Positions 1 to 6,600 are shown, numbered from the stretch's first letter. The stretch is 7,853 nucleotides of DNA from Patescibacteria group bacterium (GCA_030156465.1 JASGMO010000034.1:1-7853), one strand, 5' to 3'. Notes: generated by a model from the sequence alone, not told the origin. Translations and numbers: made by a program.

Positions 1-450
1 TATTCCAGTCAAGAAAGACAGAAGAGTTCCTACAGAGGCAGTCCAGATTATAGTAAAAATTACACAAGGAATCAAGACAATGGCTAAATATATTGGATTA
101 AAGATAAGAAGGACGCCGATAAGAGTAGCAAGGCCTCTGCCTCCGTTAAACTTAAGGAAAATTGACCAATTGTGTCCAATCACAGCTAGAATAGCACAAG
201 CTACCTGTACTTCAACAGGCAATCCAAATGCAATGGGAAGATAAACCGCAAAATATCCTTTTGCTACGTCTAGAACAAAGGTAGCAACTCCTTGCCATTT
301 ACCAACATTTTTATATACATTTGAGCCAGAGTTTTTCTTCCACCCAATTTCCAATAAATTCTTTTGAGTAGATAGTTTAGTAATTAAATAACCAAAAGGA
401 ATTGATCCTAAGATGTATGAAATTATTAAAATTATTATCGTTTCAGTCAT
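1..450 (-). CDS. plsY: PlsY-family acyltransferase, divergent paralogue (3' end beyond left edge)
   Basis: My translation from the ATG at 450 stays open to base 1, giving 150 residues; the family is usually about 200, so roughly the last quarter is missing. PlsY is a polytopic membrane enzyme that moves an acyl group from acyl-phosphate to glycerol-3-phosphate. Seen here: an N-terminal membrane segment with GSIPFG (residues 15-20), and motif 3 as GHNWSIFLKFNGGRG (92-106). Motif 2 is abnormal: where the family has GSGNxGATNxxR, this protein has SGSNVYKNVGK (41-51), losing GAT and replacing Arg with Lys. That motif contacts the glycerol phosphate in characterised PlsY, so substrate or activity may differ. 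The start overlaps the end of the upstream plsY by 8 bases, indicating translational coupling. It is probably a diverged duplicate of that neighbour, since both share the GHNxSIFLKFxGGRG block. Family membership is firm; catalytic activity is uncertain. Confidence 0.82.
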   Translation of the reverse strand, partial: MTETIIILIISYILGSIPFGYLITKLSTQKNLLEIGWKKNSGSNVYKNVGKWQGVATFVLDVAKGYFAVYLPIAFGLPVEVQVACAILAVIGHNWSIFLKFNGGRGLATLIGVLLIFNPIYLAIVLIPCVIFTIIWTASVGTLLSFLTGI

Positions 451-1117
451 TAAAGTATTTTTTAGCTTTTACTTTCTTGATTTGATCTTTTATTCTATCT
501 CTATGAGCTATTATAATCAAAATTGTTCCTAATAGTGCTGGATAGAATAATACTGGAGCGAAGATTGATATCCACCAAACAGCATATATTTCTCCCAACA
601 TTCTACCAATTATTTGTTCAGATACAGCATTTTTGAAGAACTTTTTATTAATTATTCCTCCCATGAATATTTCAATAAGGAACATAAAGCAAAGAACAAG
701 AACGATCCAACCAACAAAGACAATAGGGTTTAGATAAAGGAAAACACCCAATAAGCAAGCTGCTCCTCTTCCACCTTTAAACTTTAAAAATATTGAATAA
801 TTGTGTCCTAAGATTGAGAAAAATGTTCCTAGAGTAATTGCAATAACTTGGCTTTCTATAAAATGTGTTGCAATAATTACAGCTAAAACTGCTTTGAAGG
901 CATCCAAGAAGAACACAAGAAGAAATGATGGTATCCCCCATTTTTTACCTTTTTCATGAGAAACAATTCTTAAGGTATTTAATGCCCCCGTATTTTTTGA
1001 GCCAAATTGGCGCATATCTTTGCCTAAAAGTAACCTTACATATATTAGAGCAAAAGGAATTGATCCGATAATATATGAGAGAAGCGCTATTAAAATGTAA
1101 TTTATTGTAATATTCAT
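443..1117 (-). CDS. plsY: Glycerol-3-phosphate acyltransferase PlsY (second paralogue)
   Basis: This 224-residue integral membrane protein carries the PlsY signatures in order: GSIPFA (residues 18-23), motif 2 as GSKNTGALNTLR (39-50), motif 3 as GHNYSIFLKFKGGRGAA (104-120) and a C-terminal AHRDRI (204-209). Known family role: acyl-phosphate plus glycerol-3-phosphate gives lysophosphatidic acid, the first membrane phospholipid intermediate. Motif 2 departs slightly from the usual GSGNxGATN (Lys for Gly, Leu for Thr). There is a short basic insertion after it (SHEKGKKWG, 53-61) and a longer loop after residue 150, making it somewhat larger than the usual 200 residues. It starts 4 bases after the preceding degV stop and overlaps the next plsY by 8 bases, so it sits inside one operon with the fatty acid kinase genes. 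The leader is A/T-rich, AATAAAAATATG, with no Shine-Dalgarno motif. Confidence 0.9.
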   Translation of the reverse strand: MNITINYILIALLSYIIGSIPFALIYVRLLLGKDMRQFGSKNTGALNTLRIVSHEKGKKWGIPSFLLVFFLDAFKAVLAVIIATHFIESQVIAITLGTFFSILGHNYSIFLKFKGGRGAACLLGVFLYLNPIVFVGWIVLVLCFMFLIEIFMGGIINKKFFKNAVSEQIIGRMLGEIYAVWWISIFAPVLFYPALLGTILIIIAHRDRIKDQIKKVKAKKYFND

Positions 1118-1121
1118 ATTT

Positions 1122-2000
1122 TTATTTTTCTATTGAACAACCAATTAATAATGTCCCTGGTCCAACATGGCAACCAATAATAGGATCTGTTAGGGATATA
1201 AAGATAACTTCTACTTGAGGGTATTTTTCTTCAAACATTTTTTTGAGTTTTTCTGCTTCTTCTATTGTGTTAGCGTGACTTATTGCGACCTTGCAAACTC
1301 TACCTTCTTTTAAGGGCTTTTTGATCATTTCTTCTGCTTGTTTGAATAATGCTTGAGCAATGTCTTTTGCTTGCATTTTTAAAGTAGCTGGCTTAACCAA
1401 CCCATCTTTTACTGATAAAATTGGTCGCATTCCAATTTTTTGCATTTGAGAGAGTAGGACCGATAAAGTATGATTAATTCTTCCATTTGCTTCAAGCCAT
1501 TTTGGACTTTCAACCACACTAAAGAGATAAACATTTGGTGACATTTCCGTAATTTCTTTAAATATTTCTTCTCCTGACTTGCCTTCTTGCGCAAGCTCTC
1601 CTGCTTTTAAGGCAATTAGCGATTCACTTGTATCAACGTTAAATGTATCTAAAATAAATACTTTATTTTGATCTTCCGCCTTAAGCATCTTCTTTGCTTG
1701 AGTAGCTGAATTATATGCTCCTGATACCCCAGAGCTAATAGTGATGCAAATTACTGATTCGCTTTCTTTTAGTGTTTCCTCAAAAACTTTCTTAAAAGTA
1801 CCTATTGATGGCTGGCTTGTTTTGGGGACTGTTTTATCTCCCTTTCTTTCTGCCTCACGCATTTTTTCAAAAATATTCCCTTCAAAATAATCCATTTCTG
1901 GCCAGCTAACTACAAAAGGAACGACAATGAGTCCAAATTTTTCTATTAGATTATTTGTTATTGAAGCAGTTTCTCCGATAACTATTGTTGTTTTTTTCAT
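1122..2000 (-). CDS. DegV-family fatty acid-binding protein (FakB-like), copy 1
   Basis: A 292-residue cytoplasmic protein of the DegV family. FakB members of this family hold a fatty acid while FakA phosphorylates its carboxyl group. The ligand-site residues known from staphylococcal FakB proteins are present: Thr61 in TSQPS (61-65), the serines of ISSGVSGAYNS (88-98) and His278 in HVGPG (278-282). The WLEANGRI segment (168-175) corresponds to the family's GRI turn. The N-terminal TDS-type motif is altered to GET (9-11). Length fits the family (about 280-290). It lies 10 bases after a second degV gene and 4 bases before plsY, downstream of a FakA-like kinase. This supports a role in feeding acyl-phosphate to PlsY. 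The shared TSQPSI and PKWLEAxGR segments suggest it and its neighbour arose by tandem duplication, perhaps with different chain preferences (inference). Confidence 0.92.
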   Translation of the reverse strand: MKKTTIVIGETASITNNLIEKFGLIVVPFVVSWPEMDYFEGNIFEKMREAERKGDKTVPKTSQPSIGTFKKVFEETLKESESVICITISSGVSGAYNSATQAKKMLKAEDQNKVFILDTFNVDTSESLIALKAGELAQEGKSGEEIFKEITEMSPNVYLFSVVESPKWLEANGRINHTLSVLLSQMQKIGMRPILSVKDGLVKPATLKMQAKDIAQALFKQAEEMIKKPLKEGRVCKVAISHANTIEEAEKLKKMFEEKYPQVEVIFISLTDPIIGCHVGPGTLLIGCSIEK

Positions 2001-2010
2001 ATATTTTTTA

Positions 2011-2871
2011 TTATTCTTGCCATGCTAATATTAACGAATTGGGACCAATGTGGCCTCCTATTGGAAAACAAGTGAGGTTAATAAAGGCAACCTTTGTATT
2101 TTTCAAAGAAAGGACCATTTCTTTTAATTTTTCTGCTTGGCTAATATCATCTGCGTGGGTAATTCCTACAACAATTTTCTTTCCGTTTTCTCTAGCGACT
2201 CTTGTCGCTTTTTCAAATTCTTCAAACAATGCTGATGATAAATCTGTTATATTTCTTTTAATTCCAGTAACAGATAATTTGCCATTTTTCATTCCTATTA
2301 TTGGCTTAATAGACATTTTTTCTACCCTTTGCATTATTGCAGGCACAAATCTTGGAAACCTTCCACTTGCCTCAAGCCATTTAGGGTCATGGTATACTCC
2401 CAAAAGCTTTGTTTTACTTTCTTCAATCTTATTATTAATTTCTTGACTGTTTAAGTTATCTTTTATTAATTCTATTATCTCTAATGCAACAAGTCCTTCT
2501 CCAGCGCTTCCATTTAATGAATCAATAACGTGCACCTTGTCTTGAAGTTCTTTTTGAAGAAACTTTTTTGCTTGAACGGCCGAGTTATATGTTCCAGAGA
2601 TTTTTGAAGATATAGTAACACAGAAAATTTCTTCAAATTCATTCAGTTTTTCCTTAAAAACATTAAGGAAATCATTGATTGATGGTTGGCTTGTTTTAAC
2701 TGTGCTTGATATTCTTCTTTTTTCTGCTTCTCTTGTTTTTTGATAAATATTTCCCGGCAGATCTTTTAATTCTTGTAGATCAACCTTAAACTTAGCAACG
2801 CCAATTTTATACTTCTCAATTATTTCTTGTGGTAAATCAAATGCTTCGTCAGCGACTAATCCTATTTTCAT
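2011..2871 (-). CDS. DegV-family fatty acid-binding protein (FakB-like), copy 2
   Basis: I place the start at the ATG at 2871, giving 286 residues beginning MKIGLVADEAFDLP, the normal DegV N-terminus. An upstream in-frame ATG at 2916 would add 15 residues lying inside the end of the kinase gene and matching nothing in the family. Ligand-site residues are intact: Thr60 in TSQPS (60-64), the serines of ISSKISGTYNS (87-97) and His274 in HIGPN (274-278). The GRI turn reads WLEASGRFP (165-173). Expected role: a soluble fatty acid carrier that presents its ligand to the FakA-type kinase encoded directly upstream. Only one base separates the kinase stop from this ATG (TAATATG), so the two are very likely translationally coupled. 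A similar degV copy follows 10 bases downstream. No Shine-Dalgarno motif is visible. Confidence 0.92.
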   Translation of the reverse strand: MKIGLVADEAFDLPQEIIEKYKIGVAKFKVDLQELKDLPGNIYQKTREAEKRRISSTVKTSQPSINDFLNVFKEKLNEFEEIFCVTISSKISGTYNSAVQAKKFLQKELQDKVHVIDSLNGSAGEGLVALEIIELIKDNLNSQEINNKIEESKTKLLGVYHDPKWLEASGRFPRFVPAIMQRVEKMSIKPIIGMKNGKLSVTGIKRNITDLSSALFEEFEKATRVARENGKKIVVGITHADDISQAEKLKEMVLSLKNTKVAFINLTCFPIGGHIGPNSLILAWQE

Positions 2872-2872
2872 A

Positions 2873-5179
2873 TTATTTAATAATCCAACCAACAAGTAAG
2901 CTTTGTGGACAAGCATTAATACTTGTGACAGGATCGGTTATGTTTATAAACGAAATATCAGTTTTTTTAATTCCCTTCAATAGCTTTTTAAGCTTTTCCG
3001 CTTCTTCTAAATTATCTCCATGAGTGATAACCGCTCTAATTCTTTTGCCACTTTCAATTTCTCTTTTAGAATTCTTCTCTATTCTCCTGAAGGCGGCCTC
3101 TGCAAAATTAGTATCTTTAACATTTTCTGTATGAACTATTCTTCCCTTCCTTACTTCCCCTAAAGAATATCGTGTTTTTTTCTTAAACCATGACTTCTTT
3201 TCTTTGTTCCACCAGTCACTTTTTTCAACAATACAGTATAGATTAACTCTTTCAATTATTTTATCAATTTTTCTAATTATTTCTTCTATTTTTCTTTGCT
3301 CAGCAATCATTTCAAGAGCTTCTAGAATTAAAATTGATTGTCCAGCGCTAATGTTTTTAGAATCAATAATGTAGATGTGTTTTCTTTCTTCTTCGCTCAT
3401 CAATTCTCTTCCTTCAATGGCAGAATCATAGTTATTAGAAAGTGCTGATGATGAAGTAATGCACAATACATCGTCAAACTTTTGAAGTTGTATTTTGTAT
3501 GATTCCATAAAGAATTCTGGAGAAATTGGATCAATTTTAGGACAACTACTGACTCCTTTTTCTTTCGCCTCTTTAATTCTTTGGCATATATTTTCGCCAG
3601 CAACATTTTCTCCTTCTTCCCAAACTATTCTTAAAGGAATGACCTCTATATCATAGTGGCCAATGATTTTTGAATTTAGGCCAGCTCTTTCATCAGTTAC
3701 TATTCCGATAGAAACATTTTCTACTGATTTTTGACCAGTAACCTCTTTTGTCATATCTTCAATTCTAAGGTTTTCAATGTTCCCCATTTTTTTGATAATA
3801 TCTCGTACTTCATAGGGCATGTCAGTATGTATATGTATTTTAGTTCTAGTGCCTATTTTAATAACATCAAGACAATTTCCTAAATGATTTAGTTTTTCTC
3901 TAACTTGTTTTTCATCATAATATCCATCATCAAGCAAGGCGACAACTTCATATCTATTAGACAAAATTTGAATAAACCTTTTGGGCTTCATAATTTCTTT
4001 TTCTCCTTCTGTTTTTATAACGAAAGGATCTTCTTGTTCCTTTAGCGTATCTAGGTATGTTTCTAATATCATTAAAAAACCTAGTCCTCCTGCATCAACA
4101 ACCCCTGCTTTTTTCAATACTTCCATTTTGTTTGGCGTGTCCAGCAATGCTTCATTTGCTTTTTCTAGGGCAAAATAGAAGTTTTTAACAATATCCTTTT
4201 CTTCTCTTGAATAATCCTTAACTGCTAACGCAAATGCTTTGATAACATCAAGCATTGTGCCCTCTTTGGGATCTTGGATTGAGTCCTTTGCTCTTTCATA
4301 ACCCTTTTCAAATGCAATTCCCATCTTTTCTGCACTTAGTTCTTTTTCTTCAGCAATATAAGGGAAAAATCCTGCTAAGAAACCAGTGTATATAATTCCC
4401 GTGTTTCCTTGTGCTGCAGTAAGTGCACCGTCCAAAACGCTATCTGACAATTCAGCAATACTTTCAAATTCTTTGTCTTTAATATTGCTTTTAATTCCCT
4501 TCAATGTTGCTGAAAGATTGGTTCCTGTGTCTTGATCTGGGACTGGGAAAACATTAATTTTATTTATTTGTTCTTTGTCTCTTTCTATTCCTCCTAGGCC
4601 AAAAGCAATGCTTACAGTTAAAACAATTAGAGCTATGAAGCCAATGAATGTTATTAGAATAAGGGTTTGAGCGATTTGTAATTGATAAAGTATTGCTAGT
4701 ATTGCTACCACCCAAACGCTAGAAGCAAAGATGTTGCCTAAGAAATTAGAATAAGTAAGCTTTTCTTCTCTGAAGTCGCCAACAATAATTTTCTTACTAA
4801 AGTCAGCTATGAAAACAGCAACGATAAAGATAACTATTGATATGAATATGTTTGGATAATACCCTATTATTCCACTTATTATATTTCCAACAATTGATAA
4901 AGATAGCGTGTCTAACGCCAACAAAAGAAACCAAAGTAAGAAGTAGATTTGAGTAATTGTTCCAAAAAAACGTGGAACATCTAATTTAGTGTCAAAACGA
5001 TTTAAAAACTCTTGCCATCCTAATGATCCTAACAATTGATTTAGTCGTAATTTATTAAGAAAATGTATAACTATATCTCTTATTTTCTTAGAAATGTAAA
5101 ATCCTAAAAGGATAATTACAACTCCTAAAAAAATATTAGGAAGTCCGTTTATAAATTCAGTAAAAAATGATTCTAACAT
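2873..5179 (-). CDS. Membrane-anchored FakA-like fatty acid kinase fused to a DegV domain
   Basis: A 768-residue multidomain protein. Residues 1-197 form a membrane domain with about five hydrophobic segments (near 15-30, 75-105, 108-128, 146-168, 172-195) ending in AFGLGG, which resembles the TM-helix domains of MscS-related proteins. Residues 200-385 are a DAK2/DhaL kinase domain with PDQDTGTN (214-221; both Mg-binding Asp kept, central Gly changed to Gln), AAQGNTGII (255-263), PKEGTML (304-310) and VVDAGGLG (360-367). Residues 395-480 match the FakA middle domain, including KIHIHT (447-452). Residues 489-768 are a DegV domain that has lost the TSQP threonine (CPKIDP, 546-551) and the HVGPG histidine (INACPQS, 754-760). 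Likely function is ATP-dependent phosphorylation of DegV-bound fatty acid at the membrane. Typical FakA is about 550 residues and soluble. The DAK2 first helix is shortened at the fusion point. Confidence 0.85.
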   Translation of the reverse strand: MLESFFTEFINGLPNIFLGVVIILLGFYISKKIRDIVIHFLNKLRLNQLLGSLGWQEFLNRFDTKLDVPRFFGTITQIYFLLWFLLLALDTLSLSIVGNIISGIIGYYPNIFISIVIFIVAVFIADFSKKIIVGDFREEKLTYSNFLGNIFASSVWVVAILAILYQLQIAQTLILITFIGFIALIVLTVSIAFGLGGIERDKEQINKINVFPVPDQDTGTNLSATLKGIKSNIKDKEFESIAELSDSVLDGALTAAQGNTGIIYTGFLAGFFPYIAEEKELSAEKMGIAFEKGYERAKDSIQDPKEGTMLDVIKAFALAVKDYSREEKDIVKNFYFALEKANEALLDTPNKMEVLKKAGVVDAGGLGFLMILETYLDTLKEQEDPFVIKTEGEKEIMKPKRFIQILSNRYEVVALLDDGYYDEKQVREKLNHLGNCLDVIKIGTRTKIHIHTDMPYEVRDIIKKMGNIENLRIEDMTKEVTGQKSVENVSIGIVTDERAGLNSKIIGHYDIEVIPLRIVWEEGENVAGENICQRIKEAKEKGVSSCPKIDPISPEFFMESYKIQLQKFDDVLCITSSSALSNNYDSAIEGRELMSEEERKHIYIIDSKNISAGQSILILEALEMIAEQRKIEEIIRKIDKIIERVNLYCIVEKSDWWNKEKKSWFKKKTRYSLGEVRKGRIVHTENVKDTNFAEAAFRRIEKNSKREIESGKRIRAVITHGDNLEEAEKLKKLLKGIKKTDISFINITDPVTSINACPQSLLVGWIIK

Positions 5180-5209
5180 GTTTATTATGATTAATTATTA
5201 CAGTTTGAT

Positions 5210-5236
5210 ATTATATCACCATTTTGCTTTATGCAA
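5210..5236 (-). promoter_or_regulatory. Possible promoter for the fakA-degV-plsY gene run
   Basis: The 36-base gap between the carS-like gene and the kinase gene contains a perfect TATAAT on the minus strand (5215-5210), about 30 bases before the kinase ATG. The only -35 candidate is TTGCAT (5236-5231), which matches TTGACA weakly and at a short 15-base spacing. In DNA this AT-rich a TATAAT is not rare, so this may be chance, with the kinase genes simply read through from plsY-carS. Confidence 0.25.
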
Positions 5237-5797
5237 GCCCAAGTTATACCCAACTCTGTTGAATAAAATATGTACAAAAAATGTCAATAGTAAAAGGACG
5301 ATCCAAAAATTAAATGATAATCCAAGCATAGGTTGAATAAAAATAAAAGCACCAATTACATAATTAGTCTGATCAAAGGGTATGAAAGCAGTTCCTGGGT
5401 TTAATTGTAATCTTCTTTTAATAAATGCAAACAATAGATCACCAAAGACGATTCCAATTGAAAGCAGTATTCCTAATTGAATAGTTGACACAGCAGAACT
5501 ATTTACTCCAATAACGCTTAAAAAAGGAAGATTATAGTAGTTATTTATCCAAAAAATCAACTGAACAAGCGAAAAACAGATAACAATTTCACATATTAAT
5601 CCTCGCCATGTTTTATGATCACCTAAAATAGGAGCTTTCTTTATGGTTTTTCCCCCATCAATTGGCCTATTGAAACGATTTAATATATTAAAAGTATTGG
5701 CTAGCGGTGGTGAAGCATTGGCAATATATGCTGGTAAAAAGAAATAAATACAAGATACTATATATAGCAATGTAATCATAAGCAGATTATGGCACAT
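5216..5797 (-). CDS. carS: CDP-archaeol synthase (CarS/DUF46) family CTP transferase, probable CDP-diacylglycerol synthase
   Basis: A 193-residue integral membrane protein with the archaeal CarS signatures in order: FLPAYIANASPPL (residues 20-32), RPIDGGKT (44-51), ILGDHKTWRG (57-66), GD plus FIKRR (119-129) and PFDQTNYVIGA (140-150). Four or five hydrophobic segments fit the family. In archaea CarS transfers CMP from CTP to diether glycerol phosphate, making CDP-archaeol. Here the neighbour six bases upstream is a bacterial plsY and no isoprenoid-ether genes are seen, so the likely substrate is phosphatidic acid, with the protein doing the work of CdsA (inference). Start: the ATG at 5797 is used; an ATG at 5779, six codons in, is equally possible because neither has a Shine-Dalgarno motif. 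The stop is TGA, and reading TGA as a sense codon would add only five residues, so the standard code fits. Confidence 0.88.
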   Translation of the reverse strand: MCHNLLMITLLYIVSCIYFFLPAYIANASPPLANTFNILNRFNRPIDGGKTIKKAPILGDHKTWRGLICEIVICFSLVQLIFWINNYYNLPFLSVIGVNSSAVSTIQLGILLSIGIVFGDLLFAFIKRRLQLNPGTAFIPFDQTNYVIGAFIFIQPMLGLSFNFWIVLLLLTFFVHILFNRVGYNLGLHKAKW

Positions 5798-5803
5798 TAT
5801 TAA

Positions 5804-6397
5804 TTATTTAACAATTTTCTTTTCTTCTCCCTTTATTAAGCGTTTTATATTATCTCTATGGGCCCAATATATCATAACGATGCAAAATAGGCCTAAAAAG
5901 AAGTAAGGTAGAGATTGTGTTTCAATCCAGAACCAAAATGGTAGAAATAAAATAATTATAAGATTTGTCAAGCTCATTATCTTGATTAATTTAAGCATAA
6001 CTGCCCAAATTGCTAAGAATATCAATGCTTTCCAGCCGACGATGTAGATAATAGCTGCAAAAACAGTAGAAACTGCCTTTCCACCCTTGAAATTAAGCCA
6101 TATAGAGAAAATATGGCCAATCATAGGGGCGATAATGACGAAAAACATATGCCAATCGTTAGAAATATACAAACTAGCTATATATATAGGTAGAAGTGCC
6201 TTAAAAACATCTAAAAAGGCAACCAATAAGGCATACTTAAAGCCGAGAGATCTGGACACATTAGTGGCTCCAGTATTGCCACTTCCCTCTTTTCTTATGT
6301 CAATTTTCTTTATTTTAGCTATTAAATAGCCAAATGGGATAGATCCTAAGAGGTATCCGATTATTATAAAGAGGCCTAATGTTATATATTCTTGCAT
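5804..6397 (-). CDS. plsY: Glycerol-3-phosphate acyltransferase PlsY (canonical copy)
   Basis: With the ATG at 6397 this is 197 residues, the normal PlsY length. All motifs are canonical: GSIPFGYLI (residues 18-26), GSGNTGATNVSR (38-49), GHIFSIWLNFKGGKAVS (94-110) and WAHRDNIKR (178-186). Several membrane segments span the rest. Expected reaction: acyl-phosphate plus glycerol-3-phosphate to lysophosphatidic acid. I reject the upstream ATGs at 6433 and 6430: they would add 12 and 11 hydrophilic residues absent from the family, and their codons coincide with a parS-like palindrome. The chosen start also has the leader AATAAAAATATG, identical to that of the plsY at 1117. The carS-like gene follows after 6 bases, so the pair probably makes lysophosphatidate and later the CDP-activated lipid. 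It is the best candidate for the housekeeping PlsY among the three paralogues. Confidence 0.93.
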   Translation of the reverse strand: MQEYITLGLFIIIGYLLGSIPFGYLIAKIKKIDIRKEGSGNTGATNVSRSLGFKYALLVAFLDVFKALLPIYIASLYISNDWHMFFVIIAPMIGHIFSIWLNFKGGKAVSTVFAAIIYIVGWKALIFLAIWAVMLKLIKIMSLTNLIIILFLPFWFWIETQSLPYFFLGLFCIVMIYWAHRDNIKRLIKGEEKKIVK

Positions 6398-6413
6398 ATT
6401 TTTATTATTAAGA

Positions 6414-6429
6414 TGTTTTATATGAAACA
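6414..6429 (+). promoter_or_regulatory. parS-like palindrome, site 1
   Basis: TGTTTTATATGAAACA matches the bacterial ParB-binding consensus TGTTTCACGTGAAACA at 13 of 16 positions. With one flanking base on each side it forms an 18-base palindrome (6413-6430) with one T:G mismatch. It lies just upstream of the plsY start at 6397. Read on the minus strand it encodes MFHIKH, close to the MFHVKH peptide that results when a true parS overlaps an ATG. It could instead be the operator of another regulator. Confidence 0.45.
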
Positions 6430-6441
6430 TCATTGATTATT

Positions 6442-6600
6442 ATTCTGGACACAATGTGGACATCATTCTGGACACTTGGACATCATTCTGGACAATGTGG
6501 ACACAATGTGGACATCATTCTGGACAATGTGGACACAATGTGGACACAATGTGGACACTTGGACATCATTCTGGACACAATGTGGACATCATTCTGGACA
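6442..6600 (+). repeat. Interspersed tandem array of 15 TGGACA cores with four spacer types
   Basis: Fifteen exact TGGACA cores, all in the same orientation, fall at 8, 9, 11 or 12-base intervals. Counting from each GGACA the units are A = GGACACAATGT, B = GGACATCATTCT, C = GGACACTT and D = GGACAATGT. From 6447 the order is A B C B D A B D A A C B A B, then a final core at 6596-6600. Higher-order structure: the 32-base block B-D-A is perfectly duplicated in tandem (6478-6509 and 6510-6541). The outermost 33 bases at each end (6442-6474 and 6568-6600) are identical direct repeats. Unit lengths are not multiples of three and the units lack + strand stops, so the open + frames across it are incidental. 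It lies between cca and plsY, both read on the opposite strand, where the core appears as TGTCCA. Confidence 0.93.

Noticed and set aside
1985..2446. 153-codon + strand open frame
   Set aside because: Antisense to the second degV gene, whose conserved motifs establish the minus strand as coding.
2829..3023. + strand open frame across the kinase/degV junction
   Set aside because: Shadow of two well-supported minus-strand genes; the peptide resembles nothing.
4958..4979. Inverted repeat TGTTCCA / TGGAACA with an 8-base spacer, its right half resembling parS
   Set aside because: It lies inside the kinase coding sequence in a conserved reading frame, and the spacer breaks the parS geometry. Probably chance, though worth including in a genome-wide motif scan.
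443..5797. Alternative genetic code with TGA read as glycine (as in Gracilibacteria)
   Set aside because: The genes contain no internal TGA, and TGA falls at the expected ends of plsY (443-445) and the carS-like gene (5216-5218).
6442..6600. CRISPR array or iteron origin
   Set aside because: The core is 6 bases with 3-7 base spacers that recur rather than being unique, which does not fit CRISPR. No replication initiator gene is present and the core does not match a DnaA box.
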